Origin: Mordavella massiliensis
Lineage (GTDB): Bacteria > Bacillota > Clostridia > Lachnospirales > Lachnospiraceae
DNA length: 64,000 nucleotides
NCBI RefSeq assembly: GCF_016901695.1
Contig: NZ_JACJKS010000002.1
Span: forward strand, 1-64,000
Direction: 5' to 3'
Part shown: positions 1 to 8,572 of the stretch, in pieces
How positions within the stretch are numbered: position 1 is the stretch's first letter
How the letters are laid out: the number at the start of each line of letters is the position of its first letter
Notes under the pieces: model-generated
Seen by the model: only the letters and a program-made list of their open reading frames with translations
Told to the model about the DNA's origin: nothing
The model's database searches: none
Program-made: the position numbers and the translations under genes

Positions 1-2
1 TG

Positions 3-503
3 GCGGGGGCGGTGATCCTTGCGGAGGGGGATCCCATCCTGTATGTCAATGACTCAAAGAAGCTCTCCGAGAAAAAGAGAGAGGCTCTCTATGAGGAGAT
101 CATGGGGCGGGCCCGGGCGGTCGGCGTAGGCATCGTCGGTCCGGAGCGGATCGACGAGATCAATATCCTGAACGCCACCTACGAGGCCATGCGCATGGCG
201 GTGGAGCAGCTTGGGGTGCAGCCGGCGGTGCTTTTGAACGATGCGGTGACGATACCGGGGCTTTCCGTGCACCAGGTCCCCATCATCAAGGGAGACGCCA
301 AAAGCGTGTCCATCGCGGCGGCCAGCATCATCGCCAAGGTGACGAGGGACAGGCTCATGCGGGAGTACGCGCAGATCTTTCCTGCCTATGACTTTGCCTC
401 CAATAAAGGATACGGCACAAAGGCACATATAGAAGCGCTCAGGGAACTGGGACCGACGCCCATCCACAGGAGGAGTTTTATCGGCCATTTTGTCAGCCTG
501 TGA
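3..503 (+). CDS. rnhB: Ribonuclease HII, 5' end cut by window
   Basis: Cleaves the RNA strand of RNA-DNA hybrids and removes single ribonucleotides from DNA, in the cytoplasm. The reading frame is open to the left edge, so the true start and the N-terminal catalytic D-E-x-G-R-G motif lie outside the window; the GTG at 12 is not the start. The visible part contains the family's conserved GDAKS-xSIAAASIIAKVTRDR stretch (about residues 93-115 of the visible part) and the C-terminal GYGTKAH and HRRSF motifs. It ends at a TGA 43 bases before yraN, a common neighbour of rnhB in Firmicutes. Identity is near certain; only the length is unknown. Confidence 0.95.
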   Translation, partial: AGAVILAEGDPILYVNDSKKLSEKKREALYEEIMGRARAVGVGIVGPERIDEINILNATYEAMRMAVEQLGVQPAVLLNDAVTIPGLSVHQVPIIKGDAKSVSIAAASIIAKVTRDRLMREYAQIFPAYDFASNKGYGTKAHIEALRELGPTPIHRRSFIGHFVSL

Positions 504-546
504 GGAGGCTGGCGCCGGGAACGGCCTGCCGCGGGAAGAGACGGAA

Positions 547-903
547 ATGAATAAAAGGAGCACCGGTGCGGTCTATGAGAGAAAGGCGGGAGAGTACCTG
601 CGCAGGCAGGGGTACACGATCCTGCAGTATAATTACAGATGCCGGGCGGGCGAGATCGATATCGTAGCCCGGGACGGGGAGATCATCGTCTTCTGCGAGG
701 TGAAATACAGAGGGACCGTCTGCCGGGGCGGCGCCCTGGAGGCGGTGACGCCCGGAAAGCAGCGGACGCTGTCCCGGTGCGCCCTGTTCTATCTGGCGGA
801 GCACCGCCTGACAGACGCGCCCTGCCGCTTCGACGTGGCGGGGATCGAGGGCGAAGCAGGGCGGGTCATCCATGTAAAAGACGCATTTGCGTACAGGGAG
901 TGA
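547..903 (+). CDS. yraN: YraN family (UPF0102) endonuclease-like protein
   Basis: A small 118-residue protein of the YraN/UPF0102 family, which has a restriction-endonuclease-like fold; its cellular role is not firmly established. The diagnostic E-x-D then E-x-K pattern is present in GEIDIVARDG and CEVKYR (about residues 36-60). The ATG at 547 is chosen because a GGAAGAG ribosome site precedes it and the protein then starts at the family's usual N-terminus (MNKRSTGAVYE). A longer reading frame from 490 would overlap rnhB and adds residues unlike the family. It lies between rnhB and pgeF and is probably cotranscribed with both. Confidence 0.88.
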   Translation: MNKRSTGAVYERKAGEYLRRQGYTILQYNYRCRAGEIDIVARDGEIIVFCEVKYRGTVCRGGALEAVTPGKQRTLSRCALFYLAEHRLTDAPCRFDVAGIEGEAGRVIHVKDAFAYRE

Positions 904-909
904 AGGGAT

Positions 910-1767
910 ATGAGTATCGGACTGAAGTACAAGAGCAAGGCCCACATCTTTGACGAGAGGGAGAAGGACGGGGTGCCCTATCTGTCTTTTCCCATTCTTG
1001 AGGATACGGGGATCGTGGACCACGGGTTCTCCACCAGGCTTGGAGGCGTCAGCACAGGCGGCTGCGCTTCGATGAATATCAGCATCCACCGGGGGGACGA
1101 CCCGGCCGCCGTGGAGGAGAACCGGCGCCGGATCGCAGCCGCCATTGGCGTGAAGCCGGAGAAGATGGTCTACAGTAATCAGACCCACACCGTCAATGTG
1201 GCCCGGGTCACAGCCGGTGACGTGGGGCAGAGCCTGCCGGAGACGGACGGCATGATCACCGACGAGCCGGGGCTGTGCCTCGTCACCTTCTATGCGGACT
1301 GCGTGCCCCTCTACTTTGTGGATCCGGTGCACAGGGCCATCGGCCTGTCCCACTCCGGATGGCGGGGGACCGTGAACAAGATGGCCAACGTGACCGTGCG
1401 GAAGATGCAGGAGGCCTTCGGCAGCCGGCCGGAGGACATCGTCGCCGCCGTGGGGCCTTCCATCTGCAGAGACTGCTACGAAGTGAGCGGGGACGTGGCC
1501 GCACAGTTTAAGGAGAACTATGATCCGTCCTGCTGGGACAGCCTGTTCAGCCAGAAGGAAGGACAGAAGGAGAGGGACAAGTACCAGCTCGACCTGTGGA
1601 AGGCCAATGAGATCAACCTGCTGGAGGCAGGGCTCCTCCCGGAGCATATCGCAGTGACGAACCTGTGCACCTGCTGCAATCCGGACCTTCTCTTTTCCCA
1701 CAGGGTGCTGGGCTGGAACAGGGGAAACTTAAGCGCGTTTCTGGCGCTGAAGGAACAGATGGAATAA
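910..1767 (+). CDS. pgeF: Peptidoglycan editing factor / laccase-domain protein (YfiH, DUF152)
   Basis: A 285-residue member of the PgeF/YfiH family (formerly called multicopper polyphenol oxidase), whose members have been linked to purine nucleoside cleavage and to editing of peptidoglycan precursors. Visible family marks are GFSTRLGGVS near the N-terminus, the Cys site ADCVPLYF (Cys131), the His site HSGWRG (His148) and the C-terminal CTCC-NPDLLFSHR segment; these Cys and His residues bind zinc in the family. It starts six bases after yraN and shares its transcript. The exact substrate in this organism cannot be told from sequence. Confidence 0.9.
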   Translation: MSIGLKYKSKAHIFDEREKDGVPYLSFPILEDTGIVDHGFSTRLGGVSTGGCASMNISIHRGDDPAAVEENRRRIAAAIGVKPEKMVYSNQTHTVNVARVTAGDVGQSLPETDGMITDEPGLCLVTFYADCVPLYFVDPVHRAIGLSHSGWRGTVNKMANVTVRKMQEAFGSRPEDIVAAVGPSICRDCYEVSGDVAAQFKENYDPSCWDSLFSQKEGQKERDKYQLDLWKANEINLLEAGLLPEHIAVTNLCTCCNPDLLFSHRVLGWNRGNLSAFLALKEQME

Positions 1768-1784
1768 AGAGAGGAGGAGACGCG

Positions 1785-2615
1785 GTGGAGAGCGGAACAT
1801 GGCTTCTTACTTTTGCCCGGGAGCGCATCCCGGATCTTATCAGCTTCGGACTGAAGATTCTGGCGGCTGTCGTTTTGGTGATCGCGGGGAAATATATCAT
1901 ACGGGGCGCGCGCAATCTGGCGGCCAAAGCGTTTGAGCGGGCCGGCGCGGACGCGGGGGTGAGCCAGTTTACGGACTCCCTCATCAAGTACGGCCTGTAC
2001 ACCGTGCTCTTCATTCTCGTGCTCACAGGATTCGGCGTCAACCTGACTTCCATCACCGCCATCCTGGCTGCTGCGGGCGTGGCTGTCAGCCTGGCGCTGC
2101 AGGATGTGATCGCCAACTTTGCAGGCGGGGTGCTGATCCTGACGCTGAAGCCCTTTGCGGTGGGCGACTACATCATAGAGGACAACAACAGGAACGAGGG
2201 GACGGTCAAGGAGATCCAGCTTTTCCACACCAAGCTGACGACCGTGGACAACAGGACCATCGTCATTCCCAACGGCATGCTGACCAACAACAGCCTGACC
2301 AATGTGACGGAGAAGGACGAGCGGCAGCTTGACCTGCGGATCGATATCGCCTATGAGTCAGACCTGCGGGAGGCGAAGCGGATCCTTACGGAGCTGCTTC
2401 AGGGGACGCCCGGCATCCTGAAAGAGAAGGAGATGTCCGTCTTTGTGGACAGCCTGGGGACGAGCAGCGTTGTCCTGGGCGTGCGCGCCTGGACCCGCAT
2501 GGATGAGTACTGGAAGGTGCGCTGGCAGCTTCTGGAAGATATCAAGCTGACATTTGACAGGGAGGGGATCCGCATCCCCTACACCCAGATCACAGTGCAC
2601 AGAGAGGAAACGTAA
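1785..2615 (+). CDS. Small-conductance mechanosensitive channel, MscS family
   Basis: A 276-residue membrane channel that opens under membrane tension to release solutes on osmotic downshock. Three hydrophobic segments occupy roughly residues 15-35, 62-80 and 90-115. The last contains the Ala/Gly-rich pore helix (AAGVAVSLALQ), followed by the MscS signature around PFAVGDYI and the beta domain with VIPNG. A GTG at 1785 behind GAGGAGGAG is taken as start; an upstream in-frame start at 1665 would lie inside pgeF. The next gene begins two bases after the stop, so the two are coupled. Confidence 0.92.
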   Translation: MESGTWLLTFARERIPDLISFGLKILAAVVLVIAGKYIIRGARNLAAKAFERAGADAGVSQFTDSLIKYGLYTVLFILVLTGFGVNLTSITAILAAAGVAVSLALQDVIANFAGGVLILTLKPFAVGDYIIEDNNRNEGTVKEIQLFHTKLTTVDNRTIVIPNGMLTNNSLTNVTEKDERQLDLRIDIAYESDLREAKRILTELLQGTPGILKEKEMSVFVDSLGTSSVVLGVRAWTRMDEYWKVRWQLLEDIKLTFDREGIRIPYTQITVHREET

Positions 2616-2616
2616 G

Positions 2617-4455
2617 ATGCCCGGAAGAAAAGAGATGAAACGCAGAGCCAGGAGGGCTCTGAAACGACACTATATCCTGTATGTGGCCCTGTTCCTGATC
2701 GCCGCCTACATCGGCGCGGAGTTCAGCTCCTCGCTGGAAGTGCTGGATGTGACGCCCGCCCCTGGCTATGAGGCACAGGAGCGGCTGGAGCGGCCGTCGG
2801 ATCTGAACGGCGGCATTACCGGCGTCATGCGGGACATTTTTGCGGGAGACGAGGAGGCGGCCGGCGAGCTGGCCTATGAGAATGAGGAGGCGCAGATCGC
2901 CAGGGCGGTGCAGGAAAGTCCGGCGCTTGGCCGGACCAGGGGCGTGCTTGCCCGGATGGTCAACAGCGTGTCGTCTGGGTCGTTTGTGGTGAGCCTGCTG
3001 GCGGCCCTCCATTCCCTGGTGGGGTCGGAGAACGCGGCGATCCTGCTCCTGATCCTTCTTGGCACCGCCGTCCTCTTTGCGGTCTGGTTCTTCTTTATCA
3101 ATGTATTTACCGTGATCACGAGGCGGGTGCTGCTGGAGGGCCGCACCTATGAGAAGGTTCCCTTCCAGCGCATCCTCTTCCTCTTGCGGGTGCGGAAGTG
3201 GACGAAGGTGTGCTGCACCATGTTCCTTGTGTCCTTTTATCAGATGCTCTGGAACTTTACGATCATCGGCGGCATCATCAAACACTATTCCTATTACCTG
3301 GTCCCCTACATTGCGGCGGAGAATCCGGATATCGCGCCGGGCGAGGCGATCCGGCTGTCCCGGCGACTGATGAAGGGGCACAAGTGGGAGTGCTTTGTCT
3401 TCGGACTGTCCTTCCTGCCCTGGGCGCTGCTGGGGGGCCTGACGGCAGGGCTCTCGGAACTTCTGTACTCCAATGCCTACCGGGCCGCTGCCTTCACCGA
3501 GTACTACGCGGGGATCCGGGAGGCGGCCAAAAGGGAGCACGTGAAGGGAAGCGAGCTGATGAACGACACCTATCTCTTTGAGATGCCGGAGGACGAGCTG
3601 ATCTACCTGGCCTATGAGGATGTGATCTCGGCCCTTGTGCGGCCATCCAGGGATGTGCTGCAGCTTAAGGGCGTCCGCAAGTTTTTTGCGGACTGGTTCG
3701 GCGTGCTGCTGACCAACACGAAGAAGGAGCGGGAGTATGAGAAGATGCAGGCCTGCCGGGTCAAGATGGAGCTTCTCAAGGGCGCCGTGGACAGGAAGAC
3801 ATATCCGAGCCGCCTGTCCGCCGTCCCGGAGGTGCAGAAGCGGAGCCGCATCGAGACGATCCACTACCTGCGGCACTACTCGGTGTGGTCTGTCATCCTT
3901 CTTTTCTTCATCTTTTCCTTCGCGGGATGGATGTGGGAGGTGAGCATCCATCTTGTGACAGACGGCGAGTTTGTGAACCGGGGCGTGCTCCACGGCCCCT
4001 GGCTTCCCATCTACGGGGGCGGAGGGGTGCTCATCCTCTTGCTCCTCAATAAACTGAGGAAGCGCCCGGTGCTGGAGTTTGTGGGCATTGTCATCCTGTG
4101 CGGGTGCGTGGAGTACACCACATCCGTCGTGCTGGAGATCCTGCACAACGGGGAGAGGTGGTGGGATTACAGCGGCTACTTCCTGAACCTGAACGGGCGG
4201 ATCTGCGCGGAGGGCCTGTTTGTCTTCGGGATCGGCGGCATTGCCATCGTCTACATGCTGGCGCCCCTTCTGGACAACCAGATCCAGCGGCTTCACCCGG
4301 CTGTCCTGATCCCGCTGTGCCTGCTGCTTATCACGGGTTTTGCCGTGGACAACGTCTATTCCGCTGAACATCCGAACAGCGGCAGAGGAATTACGGATTA
4401 CGAGGAGAGAACCGCATGCTTGCAGTCTACCTGTCCCCCTTATACATACTTGTAA
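2617..4455 (+). CDS. Membrane fusion protein: DUF975 plus CmpB-type permease domain
   Basis: A 612-residue integral membrane protein of unknown function. The N-terminal two thirds hold a DUF975-like region: hydrophobic helices near residues 30-45, 150-175 and 210-230, then the typical LSRRLMKGHKWECF stretch. The C-terminal part (about residues 430-600) matches the ABC_trans_CmpB / putative ABC permease family, with HGPWLPIYGGGG and a YTTSVVLE segment. The start codon at 2617 is two bases beyond the mscS stop; a start at 2554 would sit inside mscS. The stop overlaps the next gene by 40 bases. Both domains are often separate proteins, so this looks like a fusion. No substrate can be assigned. 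Confidence 0.75.
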   Translation: MPGRKEMKRRARRALKRHYILYVALFLIAAYIGAEFSSSLEVLDVTPAPGYEAQERLERPSDLNGGITGVMRDIFAGDEEAAGELAYENEEAQIARAVQESPALGRTRGVLARMVNSVSSGSFVVSLLAALHSLVGSENAAILLLILLGTAVLFAVWFFFINVFTVITRRVLLEGRTYEKVPFQRILFLLRVRKWTKVCCTMFLVSFYQMLWNFTIIGGIIKHYSYYLVPYIAAENPDIAPGEAIRLSRRLMKGHKWECFVFGLSFLPWALLGGLTAGLSELLYSNAYRAAAFTEYYAGIREAAKREHVKGSELMNDTYLFEMPEDELIYLAYEDVISALVRPSRDVLQLKGVRKFFADWFGVLLTNTKKEREYEKMQACRVKMELLKGAVDRKTYPSRLSAVPEVQKRSRIETIHYLRHYSVWSVILLFFIFSFAGWMWEVSIHLVTDGEFVNRGVLHGPWLPIYGGGGVLILLLLNKLRKRPVLEFVGIVILCGCVEYTTSVVLEILHNGERWWDYSGYFLNLNGRICAEGLFVFGIGGIAIVYMLAPLLDNQIQRLHPAVLIPLCLLLITGFAVDNVYSAEHPNSGRGITDYEERTACLQSTCPPYTYL

Positions 4456-5603
4456 ATGTCTATATTGTCCGGAGGCTTCTTGGCTGGATGGGCGCCTGCT
4501 GCGGCGCCTCTCCCCGTTGCTTTCTCCGCCTTGCGGCCGCGCTTGCCTATACGTGCGTTGCCCTGACGCCCCTCATCGGCTTTCTTCTGCCGGCGGGGCA
4601 GGGGAAGCGGTTTTTCACATCCTTCGGCTACTACTGGATGGGCGTGCTCCTCTACGGGATCCTGTTTCTGGCAGCCCTGGAGCTCGTCCGCCTCATCCGG
4701 TATCTGGCCGGAAAAAGGCAGCCCCCCTGCCGGCGGCTGAAAGTCCTGGCCGGGGCGGCGGTGCTGTCCCTGACTGCCGCCGTGTCCCTGTGGGGCATTG
4801 TGAACGCCCGGATCATCCACACCACAGACTATGCGGTGACCGTGGACAAAGAGGCGGGAGCGCTGCAGGATCTGAAGATCGTGCTGACGGCGGACCTGCA
4901 TCTGGGTTACAACATCGGCAGCAGCCAGATGGAGCAGATGGTGGAGAAGATCAACCGGGAGGAGCCGGACCTGGTGGTCATTGCCGGGGATATCTTTGAC
5001 AATGAATATGAAGCCCTTAAGGACCCGGAGGAGCTGATCCGGATCCTTAAGGGAATCTCTTCCCGGTATGGTGTCTATGCCTGCTACGGGAACCATGACA
5101 TCGATGAAAAGATCCTGTCCGGCTTCACCTTTGACCGCAGCGGGGACCGGAAGGAGAGCGACCCGCGGATGGACGCCTTCCTGGAAGAAGCCGGGATCAT
5201 CCTCCTGCACGACGAGGGCGTGCTCATAGACGACAGCTTCTATCTCTTTGGCCGGGCGGATGCTGGCAAGCCGGGAAGGGGCATTGAGAAGCGCCTTTCG
5301 CCGGAGGAGATCACGGAGGGGCTGGATCCTGACAAACCGCTGATCGTGCTGGACCACGAGCCCTCCCAGCTCTCAGAGCTGGCGGCGGCAGGGGTGGATG
5401 TGGATCTGGGCGGACACACCCACGACGGCCAGGTGTTTCCGGTGGATATCGTGATGGAGTTTCTCTGGGAAAATCCGTGCGGGTACCTGAAGAAGGGACA
5501 GATGCACAGCATCGTCACCTCCGGCGCCGGTCTGTTCGGGCCCAACATGCGGGTGGGGACGAAGGCGGAGATCTGCGTGGTGGATGTGCAGTTCGCACCC
5601 TGA
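4416..5603 (+). CDS. Membrane-anchored metallophosphoesterase (YkuE/YaeI-like)
   Basis: A 395-residue calcineurin-like phosphoesterase. Four hydrophobic segments fill roughly residues 1-140 and anchor it in the membrane; the catalytic domain follows. All metal-binding motifs are readable: TADLHLG (Asp160, His162), AGDIFD (Asp192), GNHDID (Asn226, His227), and GGHTHDGQ (His334, His336). Relatives with this layout act on phosphate esters or lipid phosphates, but the substrate is not known here. The ATG overlaps the preceding membrane gene by 40 bases, suggesting translational coupling. It is the last gene of the operon; the tRNA promoter begins about 34 bases after its stop. Confidence 0.88.
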   Translation: MLAVYLSPLYILVNVYIVRRLLGWMGACCGASPRCFLRLAAALAYTCVALTPLIGFLLPAGQGKRFFTSFGYYWMGVLLYGILFLAALELVRLIRYLAGKRQPPCRRLKVLAGAAVLSLTAAVSLWGIVNARIIHTTDYAVTVDKEAGALQDLKIVLTADLHLGYNIGSSQMEQMVEKINREEPDLVVIAGDIFDNEYEALKDPEELIRILKGISSRYGVYACYGNHDIDEKILSGFTFDRSGDRKESDPRMDAFLEEAGIILLHDEGVLIDDSFYLFGRADAGKPGRGIEKRLSPEEITEGLDPDKPLIVLDHEPSQLSELAAAGVDVDLGGHTHDGQVFPVDIVMEFLWENPCGYLKKGQMHSIVTSGAGLFGPNMRVGTKAEICVVDVQFAP

Positions 5604-5636
5604 CAAGACCGGGCGCACATTTATAGAAAAAACTTC

Positions 5637-5664
5637 TTGCATTTTCGGAAAAATACGGTATAAT
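5637..5664 (+). promoter_or_regulatory. Promoter of tRNA-Thr
   Basis: A sigma-A type promoter: -35 TTGCAT at 5637-5642, 16-base spacer, -10 TATAAT at 5659-5664. It lies 32 bases upstream of the tRNA. Confidence 0.75.
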
Positions 5665-5695
5665 AATTGTTGTGGCTTTTGAAAAAAGCTGCTAA

Positions 5696-5768
5696 GCCGG
5701 AATAGCTCAGTCGGTAGAGCACTTCACTCGTAATGAAGGGGTCGTCAGTTCGAGTCTGATTTCCGGCT
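5696..5768 (+). tRNA. tRNA-Thr (anticodon CGT)
   Basis: A full cloverleaf can be folded. The acceptor stem is GCCGGAA with TTCCGGC (5761-5767), the D arm contains AGCTCAGTCGGTAGAGC, the anticodon stem CTTCA/TGAAG encloses loop CTCGTAA giving anticodon CGT (reads ACG), and the T arm is GTCAG-TTCGAGT-CTGAT. The discriminator is T and CCA is not encoded. It stands alone between its own promoter and a strong terminator. Confidence 0.95.
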
Positions 5769-5775
5769 TTTTGAA

Positions 5776-5807
5776 GGCGCTTCACAGGAGATGGTGAAGC
5801 GCCTTTT
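5776..5807 (+). terminator. Rho-independent terminator after tRNA-Thr
   Basis: Perfect 10-bp stem GGCGCTTCAC / GTGAAGCGCC with an 8-base loop, followed by TTTTAT. Confidence 0.88.
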
Positions 5808-5830
5808 ATAAAAGACAGGAGATAAGAGAG

Positions 5831-6631
5831 ATGAAACTTACGATATTGGGAACAGGAAACGCAGCGGTCACAGAAGTCTATAACACATGTTTCGCATTTT
5901 CAGACGGGGACAGGCACTTCCTGGTGGACGCAGGAGGCGGCAACCAGATCCTGAAGAGACTGAAGGATGCAGGCATCCCGCTTCAGGATATCCATGATAT
6001 CTTTCTGACGCACGAGCACATCGACCACCTGCTGGGACTGATCTGGCTTGTGCGCATGATCGGTCAGAATATGAACAAGGGGAAATACGAGGGGGATCTG
6101 CGCATCTACTGTCACAGCGATCTGATCCCGGTCATCCGGACCATCACGGACCTCACCATCCAGAAGAAAGTGACGAAGCATATCGGGGAGCGGATCCTCC
6201 TGATCCCGGTGGGACACGGCGAGACAAAGGAGATCCTGGACTGTCCGGTGACCTTTTTTGATATTTTCTCTACAAAAGCGAAGCAGTATGGCTTTACCAT
6301 GCGGCTGCCGGGCGGCGCGAAGTTCACCTGCGCGGGGGATGAGCCCTACAATGAGCAGGACCGTCCCTTTGTGGAGGGAAGCGACTGGCTCATGCACGAG
6401 GCGTTCTGCCTGTACGCGGAGGCGGATGTGTTCGGCCCCTACGAGAAGCACCACAGCACGGTGAAGGAGGCCTGCCAGACGGCGGAGGAGCTGGGGATCC
6501 CGAACCTGATCCTCTACCACACGGAGGATAAGAACATTGCCCGCCGCAAGGAACTCTACACCGGCGAGGGACAGGCGTTCTACCACGGGAACCTGTATGT
6601 GCCGGATGACATGGAGACATTTGAGATCTAG
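5831..6631 (+). CDS. MBL-fold metallohydrolase (RNase Z-like)
   Basis: A 266-residue metallo-beta-lactamase-fold enzyme. The zinc motif H-x-H-x-D-H is at residues 61-66 (HEHIDH) behind the LTHEH strand, with the N-terminal ILGTGNAA and VDAGGG segments typical of the RNase Z/ElaC and arylsulfatase-like branch. Later metal ligands are in CAGDE and in the KHHST segment near residue 210. RNase Z proper is usually over 300 residues and has an exosite arm not evident here, so a generic MBL hydrolase is the safer name. A GGAGATAAGAGAG site precedes the ATG. A 15-base gap separates it from the next small gene. Confidence 0.85.
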   Translation: MKLTILGTGNAAVTEVYNTCFAFSDGDRHFLVDAGGGNQILKRLKDAGIPLQDIHDIFLTHEHIDHLLGLIWLVRMIGQNMNKGKYEGDLRIYCHSDLIPVIRTITDLTIQKKVTKHIGERILLIPVGHGETKEILDCPVTFFDIFSTKAKQYGFTMRLPGGAKFTCAGDEPYNEQDRPFVEGSDWLMHEAFCLYAEADVFGPYEKHHSTVKEACQTAEELGIPNLILYHTEDKNIARRKELYTGEGQAFYHGNLYVPDDMETFEI

Positions 6632-6645
6632 GGAGGAGTGGCCGG

Positions 6646-6903
6646 ATGGCTGTTACGAGACAGATGATCTTTCCCCTGGCATTCTACAAAAAGTCCAAGT
6701 TCAACGGAAGCAAGGGGAAGCTGAATTACCGGATCGAGAAGGTGTCGGAAGGAGAGGGGGAAGAGAAGGAGGAATTCTTTCTCCTGTCCGTGTGGAAGGG
6801 TCCCTTCTGCTATGACGCCACGAAGGAGCAAAAGACCACGCGCCGCTATCCTTTCAGCGAGGAGGGGCTTGACGCGGTCGTGGAGGAACTGAACAGGATG
6901 TAA
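6646..6903 (+). CDS. Small conserved hypothetical protein
   Basis: An 85-residue basic/acidic protein with no domain I recognise. It is mostly hydrophilic, with a run of Glu residues near the middle (EGEGEEKEE) and several Lys-rich patches, and no membrane segment. It is preceded by GGGAGGAG, begins 15 bases after the MBL gene and ends just before a terminator hairpin, so it is very likely translated from the same transcript. The function cannot be inferred. Confidence 0.65.
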   Translation: MAVTRQMIFPLAFYKKSKFNGSKGKLNYRIEKVSEGEGEEKEEFFLLSVWKGPFCYDATKEQKTTRRYPFSEEGLDAVVEELNRM

Positions 6904-6917
6904 GACGGATATGTAGG

Positions 6918-6947
6918 GCAGCCTGCGCGTATGCGGGCTGCTCTTTT
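6918..6947 (+). terminator. Terminator between convergent genes
   Basis: Stem GCAGCCTGC / GCGGGCTGC (one G-T pair) with a 6-base loop followed by TCTTTT. It ends the forward transcript and abuts the end of the reverse-strand permease gene. Confidence 0.7.
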
Positions 6948-6948
6948 G

Positions 6949-7749
6949 CTATCTTCTGCGCAGGCAGATCCGCTCCGCCAGACCGATCACGGCGTACAGG
7001 AGAAGGGCCATGATGCACAGAAGGAGGATGGACATGATGAGCCAGTCGAGCTTGAACGTCTGACTGGCGTAGATGATGAGATATCCCAGTCCTTCCCGGG
7101 CTGCCAGGAACTCCCCGATGACCACGCCCACCAGGCAGAGGCCGATGTTGACCTTCATGGTGCTGACAAGGGCCGGGATGGAGCTGGGGATCACGGCCTT
7201 AGTCAGAGCCTGGATCCTTGTGCCCCGCAGGGTGCGGATGAGCTTCAGCTTCTCCGGGTCCACGCCGCAGAAGGCGGTGTAGAGGGTGAGGATGCTCCCG
7301 AAGACGGCCACGGACATGCCGGCCACGATGATGGTCCTTGTGCGGGCTCCCAGCCAGACGATGAGGAGAGGGGCCAGGGCGGATTTGGGCAGGCTGTTGA
7401 GGACCACCATGTAGGGGTCCAGCACCTCCGAGAGGCGCGGGCAAAGCCAGAGGATGACCGCCGCCAGCATGCTGACGGCGGTGACCAGGAGGAAGCTTGT
7501 GACTGTCTCCAGGAGCGTCACCCACATATGGCGGAAGATGCTGCCGTCCCGGGCCATACCGGCAAAGCAGAGGGCGATCTTCGAGGGGCTGCTGAAGATG
7601 AAGGAGTCGATGATCCCCCTGCCGGCGCAGTACTCCCACAGGGACAGGAAACCGGCCAGGAGGAGGATCCTGGCCGCCAGGACGGCGGCGCGGCGCGCCC
7701 TCTGCCGCCGCAGGTAGAGAAGCTGGGCTTTGGATATGCTGCTATTCAT
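6949..7749 (-). CDS. ABC transporter permease, SsuC/TauC type
   Basis: A 266-residue inner-membrane subunit of an importer of the nitrate/sulfonate/taurine or thiamine-precursor class. It has about six hydrophobic segments (first at about residues 20-40) and the BPD_transp_1 EAA-like loop around TLRGTRIQALTKAVIPSSIPA (about residues 185-205). The start overlaps the last eight bases of the ATPase gene upstream, so the pair is coupled. No substrate-binding protein is adjacent on either side, so the substrate is unknown. Confidence 0.9.
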   Translation of the reverse strand: MNSSISKAQLLYLRRQRARRAAVLAARILLLAGFLSLWEYCAGRGIIDSFIFSSPSKIALCFAGMARDGSIFRHMWVTLLETVTSFLLVTAVSMLAAVILWLCPRLSEVLDPYMVVLNSLPKSALAPLLIVWLGARTRTIIVAGMSVAVFGSILTLYTAFCGVDPEKLKLIRTLRGTRIQALTKAVIPSSIPALVSTMKVNIGLCLVGVVIGEFLAAREGLGYLIIYASQTFKLDWLIMSILLLCIMALLLYAVIGLAERICLRRR

Positions 7750-8509
7750 TGCTGTTCAGTTCCTTCCAGATGAGATTGAAATAGGTCTTGAATTCCGGCG
7801 CGTCCCGCCGCCCAAGAGGTGTGTCCGCCCCGGCGCCGAAGATGAGGGGCACTGTCTGGATGATGGAAGCGGGCCGCGGTCCCAGGATGATGACCCGGTC
7901 CGCCAGGGAGACGGCCTCTGAAAGGTCGTGGGTCACCAGGATGGCGGTCTTTTTCTCGCGGCGGATGATCTGCCCGATATCGTCCCCCACCCGCAGGCGG
8001 GTCTGGTAGTCCAGGGCGGAGAAGGGCTCGTCGAGGAGCAGAAGGTCCGGTTCCAGGACCAGGGTGCGCACGAGGGCGGCCCGCTGGCGCATGCCGCCGG
8101 AGAGCTGGGAGGGCCTGGCGTTCTCAAACTGGGCCAGGCCGTACGTGTCCAGCAGTTCATGGGCTTTCTGCCGGGCCTTCGCGGTGAGCATGTGCTGGAC
8201 CTCAAGGCCCAGGATCACATTGTTGTAGATGGTGCGCCACTCGAAGAGCTGATCGTGCTGGAGCATGTAGCCGATATTGGTGGCGCTCTCCTTGCTGTCC
8301 CGCCCCCGGATCCGGATCTGTCCCGCCGCGGGCTCAAGGAGCCCGCTGATCAGTGACAGGAGCGTGGATTTGCCGCAGCCGGAAGGGCCGACGACAGCCA
8401 CGAACTCGCCCTCCTTCATGGAAAACGAGATGTCGGCAAGGGCCGGCGTCTCCCCGTCCATTGTGTGATAAGAGTAGGAAATATGTCTCAGTTCTAGGAT
8501 TTCTTCCAT
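7742..8509 (-). CDS. ABC transporter ATP-binding protein, SsuB/TauB type
   Basis: A 255-residue ATPase that powers the neighbouring permease. Walker A GPSGCGKST lies near residue 38, the Q-loop region near MLQHDQLF, the signature LSGGMRQRA near 135, Walker B LLLLDEPF near 158 and the switch histidine in VTHDLSEA. The start at 8509 (MEEILEL) follows GGGAGG with a five-base gap; the longer frame back to 8578 would run into the queH promoter region and adds residues foreign to the family. The gene is divergent from queH. Confidence 0.9.
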   Translation of the reverse strand: MEEILELRHISYSYHTMDGETPALADISFSMKEGEFVAVVGPSGCGKSTLLSLISGLLEPAAGQIRIRGRDSKESATNIGYMLQHDQLFEWRTIYNNVILGLEVQHMLTAKARQKAHELLDTYGLAQFENARPSQLSGGMRQRAALVRTLVLEPDLLLLDEPFSALDYQTRLRVGDDIGQIIRREKKTAILVTHDLSEAVSLADRVIILGPRPASIIQTVPLIFGAGADTPLGRRDAPEFKTYFNLIWKELNSNE

Positions 8510-8572
8510 GGGAACCTCCCGGGCCTCGCCGCTGTATATAGGTAGTGTATGCCGGGCAGCGGGATGGCGTGC

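Noticed and set aside
493-1701. Long reverse-strand open frame (402 codons) across yraN and pgeF
   Set aside because: It is a shadow of forward genes with strong family matches; no ribosome site and a His/Pro/Leu-rich composition typical of antisense frames in GC-rich DNA.
2590-4371. Reverse-strand open frame of 593 codons opposite the DUF975-CmpB gene
   Set aside because: The forward frame shows clear membrane helices and family motifs; the reverse frame has antisense-type composition and no start signal.
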